Shown: one piece after another, positions 7,353-14,681 of the stretch
How positions within the stretch are numbered: the stretch's first letter is position 1
How the letters are laid out: each line of letters opens with the position of its first letter
From: Gammaproteobacteria bacterium
GTDB lineage: Bacteria > Pseudomonadota > Gammaproteobacteria > SZUA-229
Assembly (NCBI GenBank): GCA_027858635.1
Contig: JAQICG010000108.1
Span: 1 to 15,741 of the forward strand
Direction of reading: 5' to 3'
Length of the DNA stretch: 15,741 nt
Translations under genes and position numbers: made by a program
Notes under the pieces: generated by a model
Seen by the model: only the letters and a program-made list of their open reading frames with translations
The model's database searches: none
Told to the model about the DNA's origin: nothing

Positions 7353-8138
7353 ATGGATAGCATGAAAGTACTCGTTATTGAACACAGTCGATTATTCCAG
7401 AGAATGCTCACCGAGCTTCTCGAGGAGCTTAACTGCGAGGTGGATTGTGCCCGTTCTGGCATGGAAGGACAGGCAAAACTGGAAGAGCAGCACTACAATC
7501 TGATTCTGGCCGGGCAGCACATTTTCGATGAAAGCGGCATGGATTTCGTCAACTACTGCAACAGTCAGAAGGTCACCTGTCCGATCATCCTGCTCACTTC
7601 CGAGCCCAACGAAGCGCTGCTCAAAAATGCCAGGAACGCCGGCATCACCGACATTTTCCCCAAAAGCAACTTCACCTATCTACAGGAAAGCCTGCGTTAT
7701 TACATCGAAGGCCGCACCAACATCGACATCGAAGGCGGACGTGTGGCTTACGTTGAAGACAGCCGTTCGGTGGCTCATGTGGTCATCCGTTATCTGGAGA
7801 AAATCAATCTGAATGTCACCCATTTCTCCAATGCCGAATCCGCACTGGAATCGATTCTTAACGATGAATACGATCTGGTGATCACCGACGTCATGCTCCA
7901 CGGCACCATGAGCGGGGTTTCGCTGGTGCGCATGATTCGCGCCCACCACTCACATGTTTCAGACATTCCTATTCTGGCCATGACCGGCCATGACGACCCG
8001 CAGAGAAGAATCAAGCTGTATCACGCGGGCATCAACGATTACGTTACCAAGCCACCCATCGAAGAGGAGTTGGCAGCCCGGGTGTTCAACCTGATCACCA
8101 ATAAACGCCTTTTTGATCAGGTGCGCAGCCAGCAGTAA
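7353..8138 (+). CDS. Tandem receiver (REC-REC) part of a response regulator, cut from its GGDEF domain by a TAA
   Basis: 261 residues from ATG 7353. REC1 (about 4-115) is degenerate: the place of the phospho-acceptor Asp reads LILAGQHI (Ala53), and its acidic pair is EH, though the Lys in FPKS remains. REC2 (about 130-245) looks competent, with E135/D136, acceptor D179 in LVITDVML, T211 in AMTGH and K233 in VTKPP. After Q261 a TAA (8136-8138) is followed in the same frame by TLYEMAMKDQLTHCNNRHSL, the normal linker and start of a GGDEF domain. The parent gene was therefore REC-REC-GGDEF, about 443 residues, and CAA to TAA explains the break. The frame opens earlier at ATG 7302, but those 17 residues precede the usual MKVLVIE start; no clear Shine-Dalgarno decides. 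A TATACT at 7283-7288 may be the -10. Confidence 0.8.
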   Translation: MDSMKVLVIEHSRLFQRMLTELLEELNCEVDCARSGMEGQAKLEEQHYNLILAGQHIFDESGMDFVNYCNSQKVTCPIILLTSEPNEALLKNARNAGITDIFPKSNFTYLQESLRYYIEGRTNIDIEGGRVAYVEDSRSVAHVVIRYLEKINLNVTHFSNAESALESILNDEYDLVITDVMLHGTMSGVSLVRMIRAHHSHVSDIPILAMTGHDDPQRRIKLYHAGINDYVTKPPIEEELAARVFNLITNKRLFDQVRSQQ

Positions 8139-8150
8139 ACTCTGTATGAA

Positions 8151-8684
8151 ATGGCGATGAAGGACCAGCTCACCCACTGCAACAATCGCCACAGCCTCGC
8201 CGAATTCGCCCCTAAATTCATCGCTGACGCCCTCAAATTCAGCTCTCCACTGTCCATGCTGATTCTCGATCTGGATCATTTCAAGGAGATCAACGATCAA
8301 CACGGGCACACCACCGGGGACGAGGTATTGAGTAAAATCGGTGCTTTATTGATGAAGCTCAGCAATCAGGGTGACTGCTTTGTCGCCCGTATCGGCGGGG
8401 AGGAGTTCGCCATCATGCTGCCGCATTGCAATGCCGCCGTTGCGCTCAAAAAAGCTGAGGACATTCGCGCCCTTATCGAAGATCTCCAGCCTGTCGGGCT
8501 GGTGGTTACCGCCAGCATCGGTATAGCCAGCCTCTCCGAACATCATCAGGGCGATTACGGTCTTCTTTATACAGAGGCCGATCAGGCAGTTTATCGGTCA
8601 AAACAGAACGGCAGGAACCGCGTCAGCCATTATGATGAGGGCGATAATTTGATAACCAACAACACCGTCTTCAACACTCTCTAA
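8151..8684 (+). CDS. GGDEF (diguanylate cyclase) half of the split REC-REC-GGDEF regulator
   Basis: 177 residues from ATG 8151, 12 nt after the TAA that ends the REC-REC half and in the same frame. Diguanylate cyclases make c-di-GMP from two GTP. Seen here: DQLTHCNNRHSL at the domain start, LILDLDHFKEIND with the metal-binding Asp, the active-site motif RIGGEEFAIML (GGEEF at 82-86), and the C-terminal ADQAVYRSKQNGRNRV. A canonical RxxD inhibitory site is not present at the expected position (QGDC instead). All catalytic positions look intact, so the domain could be active if expressed alone by reinitiation, but no Shine-Dalgarno is evident. Without its receivers it would lose phospho-regulation. 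The stop faces the stop of the next gene across 26 bp. Confidence 0.78.
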   Translation: MAMKDQLTHCNNRHSLAEFAPKFIADALKFSSPLSMLILDLDHFKEINDQHGHTTGDEVLSKIGALLMKLSNQGDCFVARIGGEEFAIMLPHCNAAVALKKAEDIRALIEDLQPVGLVVTASIGIASLSEHHQGDYGLLYTEADQAVYRSKQNGRNRVSHYDEGDNLITNNTVFNTL

Positions 8685-8710
8685 GGAAAAGCTCTTAACT
8701 GCCAACTTTT

Positions 8711-9820
8711 TTAATCCACCACCACCCGATTACGCCCCTGCGCCTTGGCCTGTAACAATGCCTTGTCAGCCCGGCCTAATATCTGCTCGGCAATCTCACC
8801 ACTGCCGCCGATACTGCCGCTTTTGGGGATAAAACTGGCCAGACCAATCGAAATCGTCACTTGCAGTGGAGCCTGCCCAGCAATTTCGATGGGGGTCTCC
8901 GCCACCGCACAACGCACCCGTTCCGCCGTCTCAATGGCAATCAGGCCGGTAATACCCGGTAAAACTATGACAAACTCTTCACCCCCGTAACGGGCCACCA
9001 CATCGCCGGTACGCACCGTCGCCAGCATCACCGCCGCCACCTTGCGCAAGGCCTGATCACCAATATCGTGACCATACACATCATTCACCTTCTTGAAGAA
9101 ATCGACATCCAGATACAGACAGGTGAGCGGCAGTGATTCACGCAGGGCGCGGCTGATTTCGATATCCATCCATTTCTCCAGCTCGCGCCGGTTGGCCAGG
9201 CCGGTCAGCGCGTCGGTCAGACTCAGGCGGCGCAGGCGTTCGTAATTCAGGCAGTTTTCGACACAGATCGCGGTGACCGCCGCCAGTCGCTGCAAAAACT
9301 CGGTGGCCGCACCCGCTTCATAACGCTGGGGATCACGGCTGAACAGTGCCAGGCAGCCGATCAGCTGCTCGCGACGGATAAAGGGCAGAACGACAATGCT
9401 GCCCTCTCTGTCCTGAAGGCTGTTAAATAACCACTGGTGCTCATCGGCCCGATAACGGCTCAAAAACGGTACCTGCGCCACCGAGTGCAAAAATTCGATC
9501 TGCCCGACATCCTGCGTCAGCACCATTCCCGGCGGGCATTCATGCTCGCCATTGGTGGCGCACAACGCCGAGGGGATTTCGTTATTGCTGTCCAGCAGAA
9601 TCAAAGAGACTGCGCCCAGCCGCTGCGTCTCCATGAAATCGCCCTGCAGATAAGTCGCGATTTCGGAAAAGTTCTGCGCCGATAACAGCGCCAGCTCGAT
9701 CGCCTGAAAGCGGTTATGCACCTGCTCGTTGTGTCGGGCCGCATTCAGCTGCTTGGCCACCTGGCGTCGCAGGCGTACCACTTCTGAATTCAAATCAGGC
9801 ATCTTGTAGGTATTACTCAT
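8711..9820 (-). CDS. GAF/DUF484-like sensor diguanylate cyclase (GGDEF)
   Basis: 369 residues from ATG 9820; a GTG directly before it (9823) is an alternative. A short N-terminal helix (about 10-35) leads to a GAF-like region of DUF484 character (about 35-195: RFQAIELALLSAQNFSEIA, RLGAVSLILLD, GSIVVLPFIRREQLIGCLALFS). This probably binds a small ligand or mediates dimerisation. The GGDEF domain follows: LTDALTGLANRREL, LYLDVDFFKKVND (D238), GGEEF at 279-283, and the allosteric inhibitory site RTGD at 270-273, so product inhibition by c-di-GMP is expected. There are no membrane segments, so it is cytoplasmic. It is convergent with the split REC-REC-GGDEF gene, and the two form a c-di-GMP patch between metG and the rsx operon. 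The ligand cannot be deduced. Confidence 0.88.
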   Translation of the reverse strand: MSNTYKMPDLNSEVVRLRRQVAKQLNAARHNEQVHNRFQAIELALLSAQNFSEIATYLQGDFMETQRLGAVSLILLDSNNEIPSALCATNGEHECPPGMVLTQDVGQIEFLHSVAQVPFLSRYRADEHQWLFNSLQDREGSIVVLPFIRREQLIGCLALFSRDPQRYEAGAATEFLQRLAAVTAICVENCLNYERLRRLSLTDALTGLANRRELEKWMDIEISRALRESLPLTCLYLDVDFFKKVNDVYGHDIGDQALRKVAAVMLATVRTGDVVARYGGEEFVIVLPGITGLIAIETAERVRCAVAETPIEIAGQAPLQVTISIGLASFIPKSGSIGGSGEIAEQILGRADKALLQAKAQGRNRVVVD

Positions 9821-9933
9821 CACTAAAGCCTACTCATTTAAAGTTAAAATCCTGCTCCCCCGTTCCCGATACTTAATAAATAACCTTGTGAGTATAAGTT
9901 AAACGCCGGTATTTTGGATTGTTAAGCAGCCTC

Positions 9934-9958
9934 GCAATGTTCAAAATTAAACAATTGC
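9934..9958. promoter_or_regulatory. Dyad upstream of the rsx promoter
   Basis: GCAATGTT (9934-9941) and AACAATTGC (9950-9958) are complementary with a single bulged base, around the 8-nt centre CAAAATTA. It lies about 40 bp upstream of the rsx -10 and about 110 bp before the minus-strand cyclase start, a plausible place for a regulator of either gene. No regulator is recognised. Confidence 0.3.
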
Positions 9959-9998
9959 ACTCCATCTCCTTGTCGATAGATTCTTATGCCTAACTATT

Positions 9999-10007
9999 TG
10001 ATATAAT
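9999..10007 (+). promoter_or_regulatory. Extended -10 promoter of the rsx operon
   Basis: TG-A-TATAAT is a perfect consensus extended -10, with the hexamer at 10002-10007. There is no good -35 at 16-18 bp (GATTCT at 9979-9984), as is common for extended -10 promoters. The hexamer ends 6 nt before the rsxA ATG (10014), so transcription should start at or next to the A of the start codon. Confidence 0.65.
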
Positions 10008-10013
10008 CCCGCA

Positions 10014-10595
10014 ATGACTGAATATGCCCTGATATTACTTAGCACTATACTGGTCAATAATTTTGTACTGGTGAAGTTTCTTGGTCTATGCCCGTTTATG
10101 GGGGTTTCCCGTAAAGTGGAGACCGCCATCGGCATGGCGCTGGCGACCACGTTCGTGATGACACTGGCATCGGTGAGCAGTTATCTGATTAATCAGTACA
10201 TTCTCGCGCCACTGGGCATCGAATTCATGCGCACCATCATGTTCATTCTGGTGATTGCCGTAGTCGTGCAGTTCACCGAAATGGTGGTGCAAAAAACCAG
10301 TCCCCTGCTGCATAACGTGCTGGGCATTTTTCTGCCCCTGATCACCACCAACTGCGCGGTGCTGGGCGTGGCACTGCTCAATGTGCAGGAACAGCACGGC
10401 TTTTTACAGTCGCTGTTTTATGGCTTTGGCGCGGCAGCCGGCTTCTCCATGATATTGATTCTGTTTGCCGCCATGCGCGAAAAAATAGCCGCTGCCGACG
10501 TCCCGGAAATCTTCCAGGGCAGTGCCATTGCGCTGATCACCGCCGGCATTATGTCGCTGGCCTTCATGGGCTTTAACGGCCTGATCAAGGTGTAA
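10014..10595 (+). CDS. rsxA: RsxA/RnfA, membrane subunit of the Rnf/Rsx electron-transport complex
   Basis: 193 residues, the same length as E. coli RsxA. Six predicted membrane helices. With RsxE it forms the inner-membrane core that carries electrons across the membrane in an ion-translocating ferredoxin/NADH pathway. Hallmark stretches are NNFVLVKFLGLCPFMGVS, FILVIAVVVQFTEMVV and LPLITTNCAVLGVALLN; the conserved Cys residues in the GLCP and TNC motifs (about positions 25 and 108) are cluster ligands in this family. The N-terminus MTEYALILLSTILVNNFVLVK aligns from the first residue with known RsxA, so the start is certain even though no Shine-Dalgarno precedes it. It is the first gene of rsxABCDGE-nth, 10 bp before rsxB. 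Confidence 0.96.
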   Translation: MTEYALILLSTILVNNFVLVKFLGLCPFMGVSRKVETAIGMALATTFVMTLASVSSYLINQYILAPLGIEFMRTIMFILVIAVVVQFTEMVVQKTSPLLHNVLGIFLPLITTNCAVLGVALLNVQEQHGFLQSLFYGFGAAAGFSMILILFAAMREKIAAADVPEIFQGSAIALITAGIMSLAFMGFNGLIKV

Positions 10596-10605
10596 CGCAA
10601 GCCGT

Positions 10606-11169
10606 ATGTTAACCATTGTTGTAATCCTGCTCGCCGTCGTGGCTGCCATTTTCGGCGTTCTGCTGGGCTATTCCGCCATTCGATTTAAGGTCGAAGGCGA
10701 CCCCGTGGTCGACAAGATTGACTCAATCCTGCCCCAGACCCAGTGCGGTCAGTGCGGTTATGCCGGCTGCCGACCCTACGCCGAAGCCATTGCCAAAGGT
10801 GAAGCTGACATCAACCAGTGTCCGCCGGGGGGTGAAACTGTCATCATCGAGCTTTCCGAACTACTGGGAGTGGAGCCCAAGCCGCTCAACGCCGAACACG
10901 GCGAGGTCAAAGAGGCTAAAACCGTCGTGGTGATCGATGAGCAGCTCTGCATTGGTTGCACGCTGTGCATTCAGGCCTGCCCGGTAGATGCCATTGTCGG
11001 CGCCGCCAAACAGATGCACACCGTCGTCGCCTCAGAATGCACCGGCTGTAATTTATGCATTCCCCCTTGCCCAGTGGACTGCATCTACATTGTTCCGGTG
11101 GAACAAAACATAAACAACTGGCAATGGCCTGCTCCCGATGGTGGTCATGCAGCGCCCAAAAAAACCTAG
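10606..11169 (+). CDS. rsxB: RsxB/RnfB, iron-sulfur subunit
   Basis: 187 residues. An N-terminal membrane anchor (about 3-25) is followed by a cytoplasmic iron-sulfur domain with CGQCGYAGC (C47, C50, C55) plus C72, then two ferredoxin-type [4Fe-4S] motifs: CIGCTLCIQACP (C115, 118, 121, 125) and CTGCNLCIPPCP (C145, 148, 151, 155). This is the gammaproteobacterial two-ferredoxin form, shorter than clostridial RnfB. It accepts or donates electrons at the cytoplasmic side. It lies 10 bp after rsxA and 7 bp before the chosen rsxC ATG. All cluster ligands are present. Confidence 0.96.
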   Translation: MLTIVVILLAVVAAIFGVLLGYSAIRFKVEGDPVVDKIDSILPQTQCGQCGYAGCRPYAEAIAKGEADINQCPPGGETVIIELSELLGVEPKPLNAEHGEVKEAKTVVVIDEQLCIGCTLCIQACPVDAIVGAAKQMHTVVASECTGCNLCIPPCPVDCIYIVPVEQNINNWQWPAPDGGHAAPKKT

Positions 11170-11176
11170 GCTCATC

Positions 11177-12829
11177 ATGGAATCTACCCACAAACCCGGA
11201 CATTTCCATGGCGGCCTGCGCCTGAATTATCACAAGGAACTATCCAATCAGAACGCCATCGTTGCCGGCAAAGCGCAAGACCGTTACGTCGTGCCGGTGC
11301 AGCAGCATATTGGCGCATCCGGTGAAATTATTGTCGAAACCGGCCAGCGTGTTCTTAAGGGACAGATACTGACACGGCCAAAAAAATTGATCAGTGCGCC
11401 GGTGCATGCGCCGGTCTCGGGCAAGGTTGTCGATATCGGCAAACACGCAGTACCCCATCCTTCGGGCATGCCGGCGGACTGCATCGTTATTGAAAATGAT
11501 TTTCAGGAGAAGTGGATAGAGAGAAACCCGGTCGGTGACCGTTATAATCAGATGAACTCGCATGACATGCGCAACATCGTGCGTGATGCCGGCATTGTCG
11601 GCCTGGGCGGCGCGGTTTTTCCGGCTGCCATCAAGCAGACCGAAACCAACATCCACACTCTTATCATCAATGGTGTGGAGTGCGAGCCGTACATCACCTG
11701 CGATGACCGGCTGATGCGCGAACGCGCCCGGGAGATTCTCTCCGGTGCCGACATCATCACTCATATTATTAAGGCACGTGAATGCGTCATCGCCATCGAG
11801 GACAACAAGCTCGAAGCCATTGCCGCGATGCAGGCCGTCGTCGATGAGGATGGCACCGGCTTCTTCCGCGTGCAGAGCATTCCCACGATCTACCCCAGCG
11901 GCAGCGAAAAACAGCTCATCACACTTCTTACCGGCAAGGAGGTGCCGATCAATGGCTTACCGGCCGACATTGATGTGCTCTGCCAGAACGTTGGCACCGC
12001 CTATGCCATTCACAAAGCGGTGTATGACGATGAACCGCTGATTTCGCGCATTGTCACCTTCACCGGCAAGGGAATTAAACAACCACAAAATTTAGAGGTG
12101 CTGATTGGCACCAGCATTGCCGACTGTGCTGCTCAGTGCGGCGGTTACAGTGACGACGCCAGTTGCCTGATCATGGGTGGCCCGATGATGGGTTATACCC
12201 TGAGCAGCGATCAACTGCCGATCGTGAAAGCCAGCAACTGCCTGCTGGTCACCACCAGCGATGAAATCCACCCTGCCAATACCGAAGCGCATCTGCCCTG
12301 TATTCGCTGCGGTCGGTGCGTGGATGTCTGCCCGGCCAAGCTATTACCCCAGCAGATTTACTGGTATGCCAGCACGCATAATTTTGAGCGCGCCACCGAG
12401 TATCATCTATTCGACTGCATCGAATGCGGCTGCTGCACCTACGTCTGCCCCAGCCAGATACCGCTGGTGCAGTACTATCGCAGCGCCAAATCAGAAATAT
12501 GGACGCTGGAAGCTGAGCGCAAAAAATCCAATCACGCCCGCGAGCGCCACGAAGCGCGCGAACACCGTCTGCAACAGCAGAAACGGGAACGTGAGGAAAA
12601 TCTGCGCAAAAAAAAGGAAATGCTCAATAAGAAAAAAGGTGAGCCCGCCGAAAGTGAAATCGACCAGAAAAAATCCGCTATCGAAGCGGCACTGGCACGC
12701 GTTAAACAAAAGAAAGAGAGCCAGAGTGTCGCCCCTAAAAACGTCGACCATCTCAGTGCCGATCAGCAACGTCAGATCAAAGAAGCCGACCAACGCCGCC
12801 AGACAAACGGGAAAGAGAGCGATGAATAA
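11177..12829 (+). CDS. rsxC: RsxC/RnfC, NADH- and FMN-binding subunit
   Basis: 550 residues from ATG 11177, which has AGG 6 nt upstream; the frame is open from 11138 inside rsxB, but MESTHKPGHFHGGLRL is a natural N-terminus. RsxC is the peripheral NADH-oxidising subunit, related to Nqo1/NuoF. It shows a lipoyl-like hammerhead (about 35-90, IIVETGQRVLKGQ ... APVSGKVVDI), a flavin/NADH core (GGAVFPAAIK, INGVECEPYITCDDRLM, YPSGSEKQL), then two [4Fe-4S] motifs, CIRCGRCVDVCP (C375-385) and CIECGCCTYVCP (C414-424). The C-terminus (about 440-550) is a highly charged, Lys/Glu/Arg-rich helical tail. It is shorter than the long repetitive tail of E. coli RsxC (about 740 residues in total). A 72-bp gap follows before rsxD, the longest in the operon. 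Confidence 0.95.
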   Translation: MESTHKPGHFHGGLRLNYHKELSNQNAIVAGKAQDRYVVPVQQHIGASGEIIVETGQRVLKGQILTRPKKLISAPVHAPVSGKVVDIGKHAVPHPSGMPADCIVIENDFQEKWIERNPVGDRYNQMNSHDMRNIVRDAGIVGLGGAVFPAAIKQTETNIHTLIINGVECEPYITCDDRLMRERAREILSGADIITHIIKARECVIAIEDNKLEAIAAMQAVVDEDGTGFFRVQSIPTIYPSGSEKQLITLLTGKEVPINGLPADIDVLCQNVGTAYAIHKAVYDDEPLISRIVTFTGKGIKQPQNLEVLIGTSIADCAAQCGGYSDDASCLIMGGPMMGYTLSSDQLPIVKASNCLLVTTSDEIHPANTEAHLPCIRCGRCVDVCPAKLLPQQIYWYASTHNFERATEYHLFDCIECGCCTYVCPSQIPLVQYYRSAKSEIWTLEAERKKSNHARERHEAREHRLQQQKREREENLRKKKEMLNKKKGEPAESEIDQKKSAIEAALARVKQKKESQSVAPKNVDHLSADQQRQIKEADQRRQTNGKESDE

Positions 12830-12901
12830 TCAATACCCCGACAAAACATTTATGATGCGTTTCTTTGTTTTTTGCAGCTTCAATAAATCAGGAAGGTAAA
12901 A

Positions 12902-13951
12902 ATGTTATTTCGCAAAGCCCATTCGCCTTTCGTAAATGCACAGACCCATGTGCATTCGATCATGTATCAGGTGCTGGCGGCCCTCATCCCAGGCGCTCTG
13001 GCCTCTATTTATTTCTTTGGCTGGGGGGTATTGTTCAATCTCATCATTGCCGCCGGTGTCTGCCTGCTGAGCGAAGCGGCGGTGCTGAAGCTCAGATCCC
13101 GCCCCATCGAACCAGCGCTGAAAGACGGCAGCACACTCATCACCGCCTGCCTGCTGGCACTGGCGCTGCCGCCGCTGGTGCCCTGGTGGCTCACCGTCAT
13201 CGCCTCCATCTTCGCAATTGTGGTCGCCAAGCAACTCTACGGCGGCCTAGGCTTCAACCTGTTTAATCCAGCCATGGTCGGTTACGTGGTGGTCATGGTC
13301 TCATTTCCAAGAGAGATGACCTACTGGACTGCTCCACTGGGCGTCATGGACCAGTGGCACAGCTTCGGCGATGTCTTCAATGTTATTTTTCGCGGCACGG
13401 TACCCGCCCAGGTTTCTATCGACAGCATCACCATGGCCACGCCCATGGATGCTATCAAAACCCAGGTTGCGCTGGAGCAAGGCATCAGCAGCACCCGTCA
13501 AAGCCCGGTTTACGGGCCGCTGTTTGGCGTCATCGCCGGTAAAGGCTGGGAGTGGATCAACCTACTGTTTCTTGCCGGCGGGTTGTGGCTGATCAAGCTG
13601 AAAACCATCGACTGGCGTATTCCGGTCTCTTTTCTGCTCACTCTCTTGCTGATCTCCAATTTCTTCGCAGTCAGCGATTACGCCACCTATCCGTCTGCGC
13701 TATTCCATCTGCTCAGCGGCGGCACCATGCTGTGCGCCTTCTTTATCGCCACCGATCCGATTTCAGCCAGCACCACGCCCCGGGGGCGGTGGATTTACGG
13801 TGCAGGCATCGGCGTGTTGACTTACTCCATCCGAACCTGGGGCGGGTATCCGGACGGCATCGCCTTCGCCGTGGTCTTCATGAATATTACCGTGCCCCTG
13901 CTCGACTACTACACTCGTCCCAAAACCTACGGTGATCTGGAAGTCGACTAA
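12902..13951 (+). CDS. rsxD: RsxD/RnfD, flavinylated membrane subunit
   Basis: 349 residues, many membrane helices, related to NqrB. The strong Shine-Dalgarno AGGAAGG lies just before ATG 12902. Conserved segments include PALKDGSTLITACLLALALPP, KQLYGGLGFNLFNPAMVGY, and a C-terminal FFIATDPISASTTPRGR followed by RTWGGYPDGIAFAVV. The covalent FMN attachment threonine is most likely T180 in ITMATPMDA, at the position equivalent to T187 of Vibrio RnfD. The last base of its stop is the first base of the rsxG ATG (TAATG), so the two are translationally coupled. Confidence 0.95.
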   Translation: MLFRKAHSPFVNAQTHVHSIMYQVLAALIPGALASIYFFGWGVLFNLIIAAGVCLLSEAAVLKLRSRPIEPALKDGSTLITACLLALALPPLVPWWLTVIASIFAIVVAKQLYGGLGFNLFNPAMVGYVVVMVSFPREMTYWTAPLGVMDQWHSFGDVFNVIFRGTVPAQVSIDSITMATPMDAIKTQVALEQGISSTRQSPVYGPLFGVIAGKGWEWINLLFLAGGLWLIKLKTIDWRIPVSFLLTLLLISNFFAVSDYATYPSALFHLLSGGTMLCAFFIATDPISASTTPRGRWIYGAGIGVLTYSIRTWGGYPDGIAFAVVFMNITVPLLDYYTRPKTYGDLEVD

Positions 13952-14676
13952 TGAATATTCACAAACAAGTCACCACCACCGCCTTGTTGCTAATGCTGTT
14001 CGCCACCATTGGGGCTGCGGCGGTGGGTTTTATTTATGACCACACCTATGAGACGATCAAGCAGAACGAAAGACAGGCTCTGCTCGATCAGCTCAACAAC
14101 ATTGTGCCGGCCTCGCATTATGATAACAATTTGCTCGAAGACAGCTTTAAACTGGCTCCCGACACCCTGCTGGGCACCACTGAACCGACCGCCGCCTATC
14201 GCGCAAAAAAGCAGGGGGAACCCATTGCCATCATCTTTCCTGCTATCGCGCCCAATGGCTACAACGGTTCCATTCATCTGCTGGTCGGAGTTTATCGCGA
14301 CGGTACAGTGGCGGGAGTGCGTGTAATCAGGCATCGCGAAACACCCGGGCTGGGCGACGCCATCGAAACCAGTCGTTCGGACTGGATTACGCATTTCGCC
14401 GGAAAATCACTCGGTCGTCCACCTGGCAAGCAATGGAAAGTCAAACGTGATGGTGGCCAGTTTGATCAGTTCACCGGTGCCACCATAACACCACGCGCAG
14501 TAGTGAAATCAGTGCATTCTGCCTTGCTATACTTTGAAGCCAACAAAAAAATGTTATTGAAAGATGAGGTTGTAGACGAAGACGTCAAAGACGACAAAGA
14601 CATCGACACTAAAGACAGTCACGAAGAGCAGAAAGATACCGGCTCCAGTTCCGACACCGACGAATCAGGGTCCTGA
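13951..14676 (+). CDS. rsxG: RsxG/RnfG, periplasm-facing FMN subunit with an acidic C-terminal tail
   Basis: 241 residues. One N-terminal membrane helix (about 8-29) is followed by a periplasmic FMN-binding domain (about 80-198). The covalent FMN site is the TGAT motif in DQFTGATITPRAVV, with the acceptor Thr178 (T175 in Vibrio RnfG). GLGDAIE and the following SDWITHF are also typical. Family members usually end near residue 205-215. Here about 35 extra residues (from about 205) are almost all Asp, Glu, Lys and Ser (for example DEDVKDDKDIDTKD), giving a disordered acidic tail. It overlaps the rsxD stop by one base and sits 5 bp before rsxE. The core call is firm; the role of the tail is unknown. 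Confidence 0.94.
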   Translation: MNIHKQVTTTALLLMLFATIGAAAVGFIYDHTYETIKQNERQALLDQLNNIVPASHYDNNLLEDSFKLAPDTLLGTTEPTAAYRAKKQGEPIAIIFPAIAPNGYNGSIHLLVGVYRDGTVAGVRVIRHRETPGLGDAIETSRSDWITHFAGKSLGRPPGKQWKVKRDGGQFDQFTGATITPRAVVKSVHSALLYFEANKKMLLKDEVVDEDVKDDKDIDTKDSHEEQKDTGSSSDTDESGS

Positions 14677-14681
14677 AAACC

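Noticed and set aside
8684..8712. AAAAG...CTTTT dyad between the two convergent GGDEF genes as a terminator
   Set aside because: The stem is only five A/T-rich pairs with a long loop, too weak to call as an intrinsic terminator.
12822..12899. A 25-codon small ORF (MNNQYPDKTFMM...) overlapping the rsxC stop and ending 2 bp before the rsxD ATG
   Set aside because: The position suggests translational coupling, but there is no homology or clear ribosome binding site and the rsxD Shine-Dalgarno is strong by itself. Probably chance in the 72-bp gap; conservation of the peptide in relatives would revive it.
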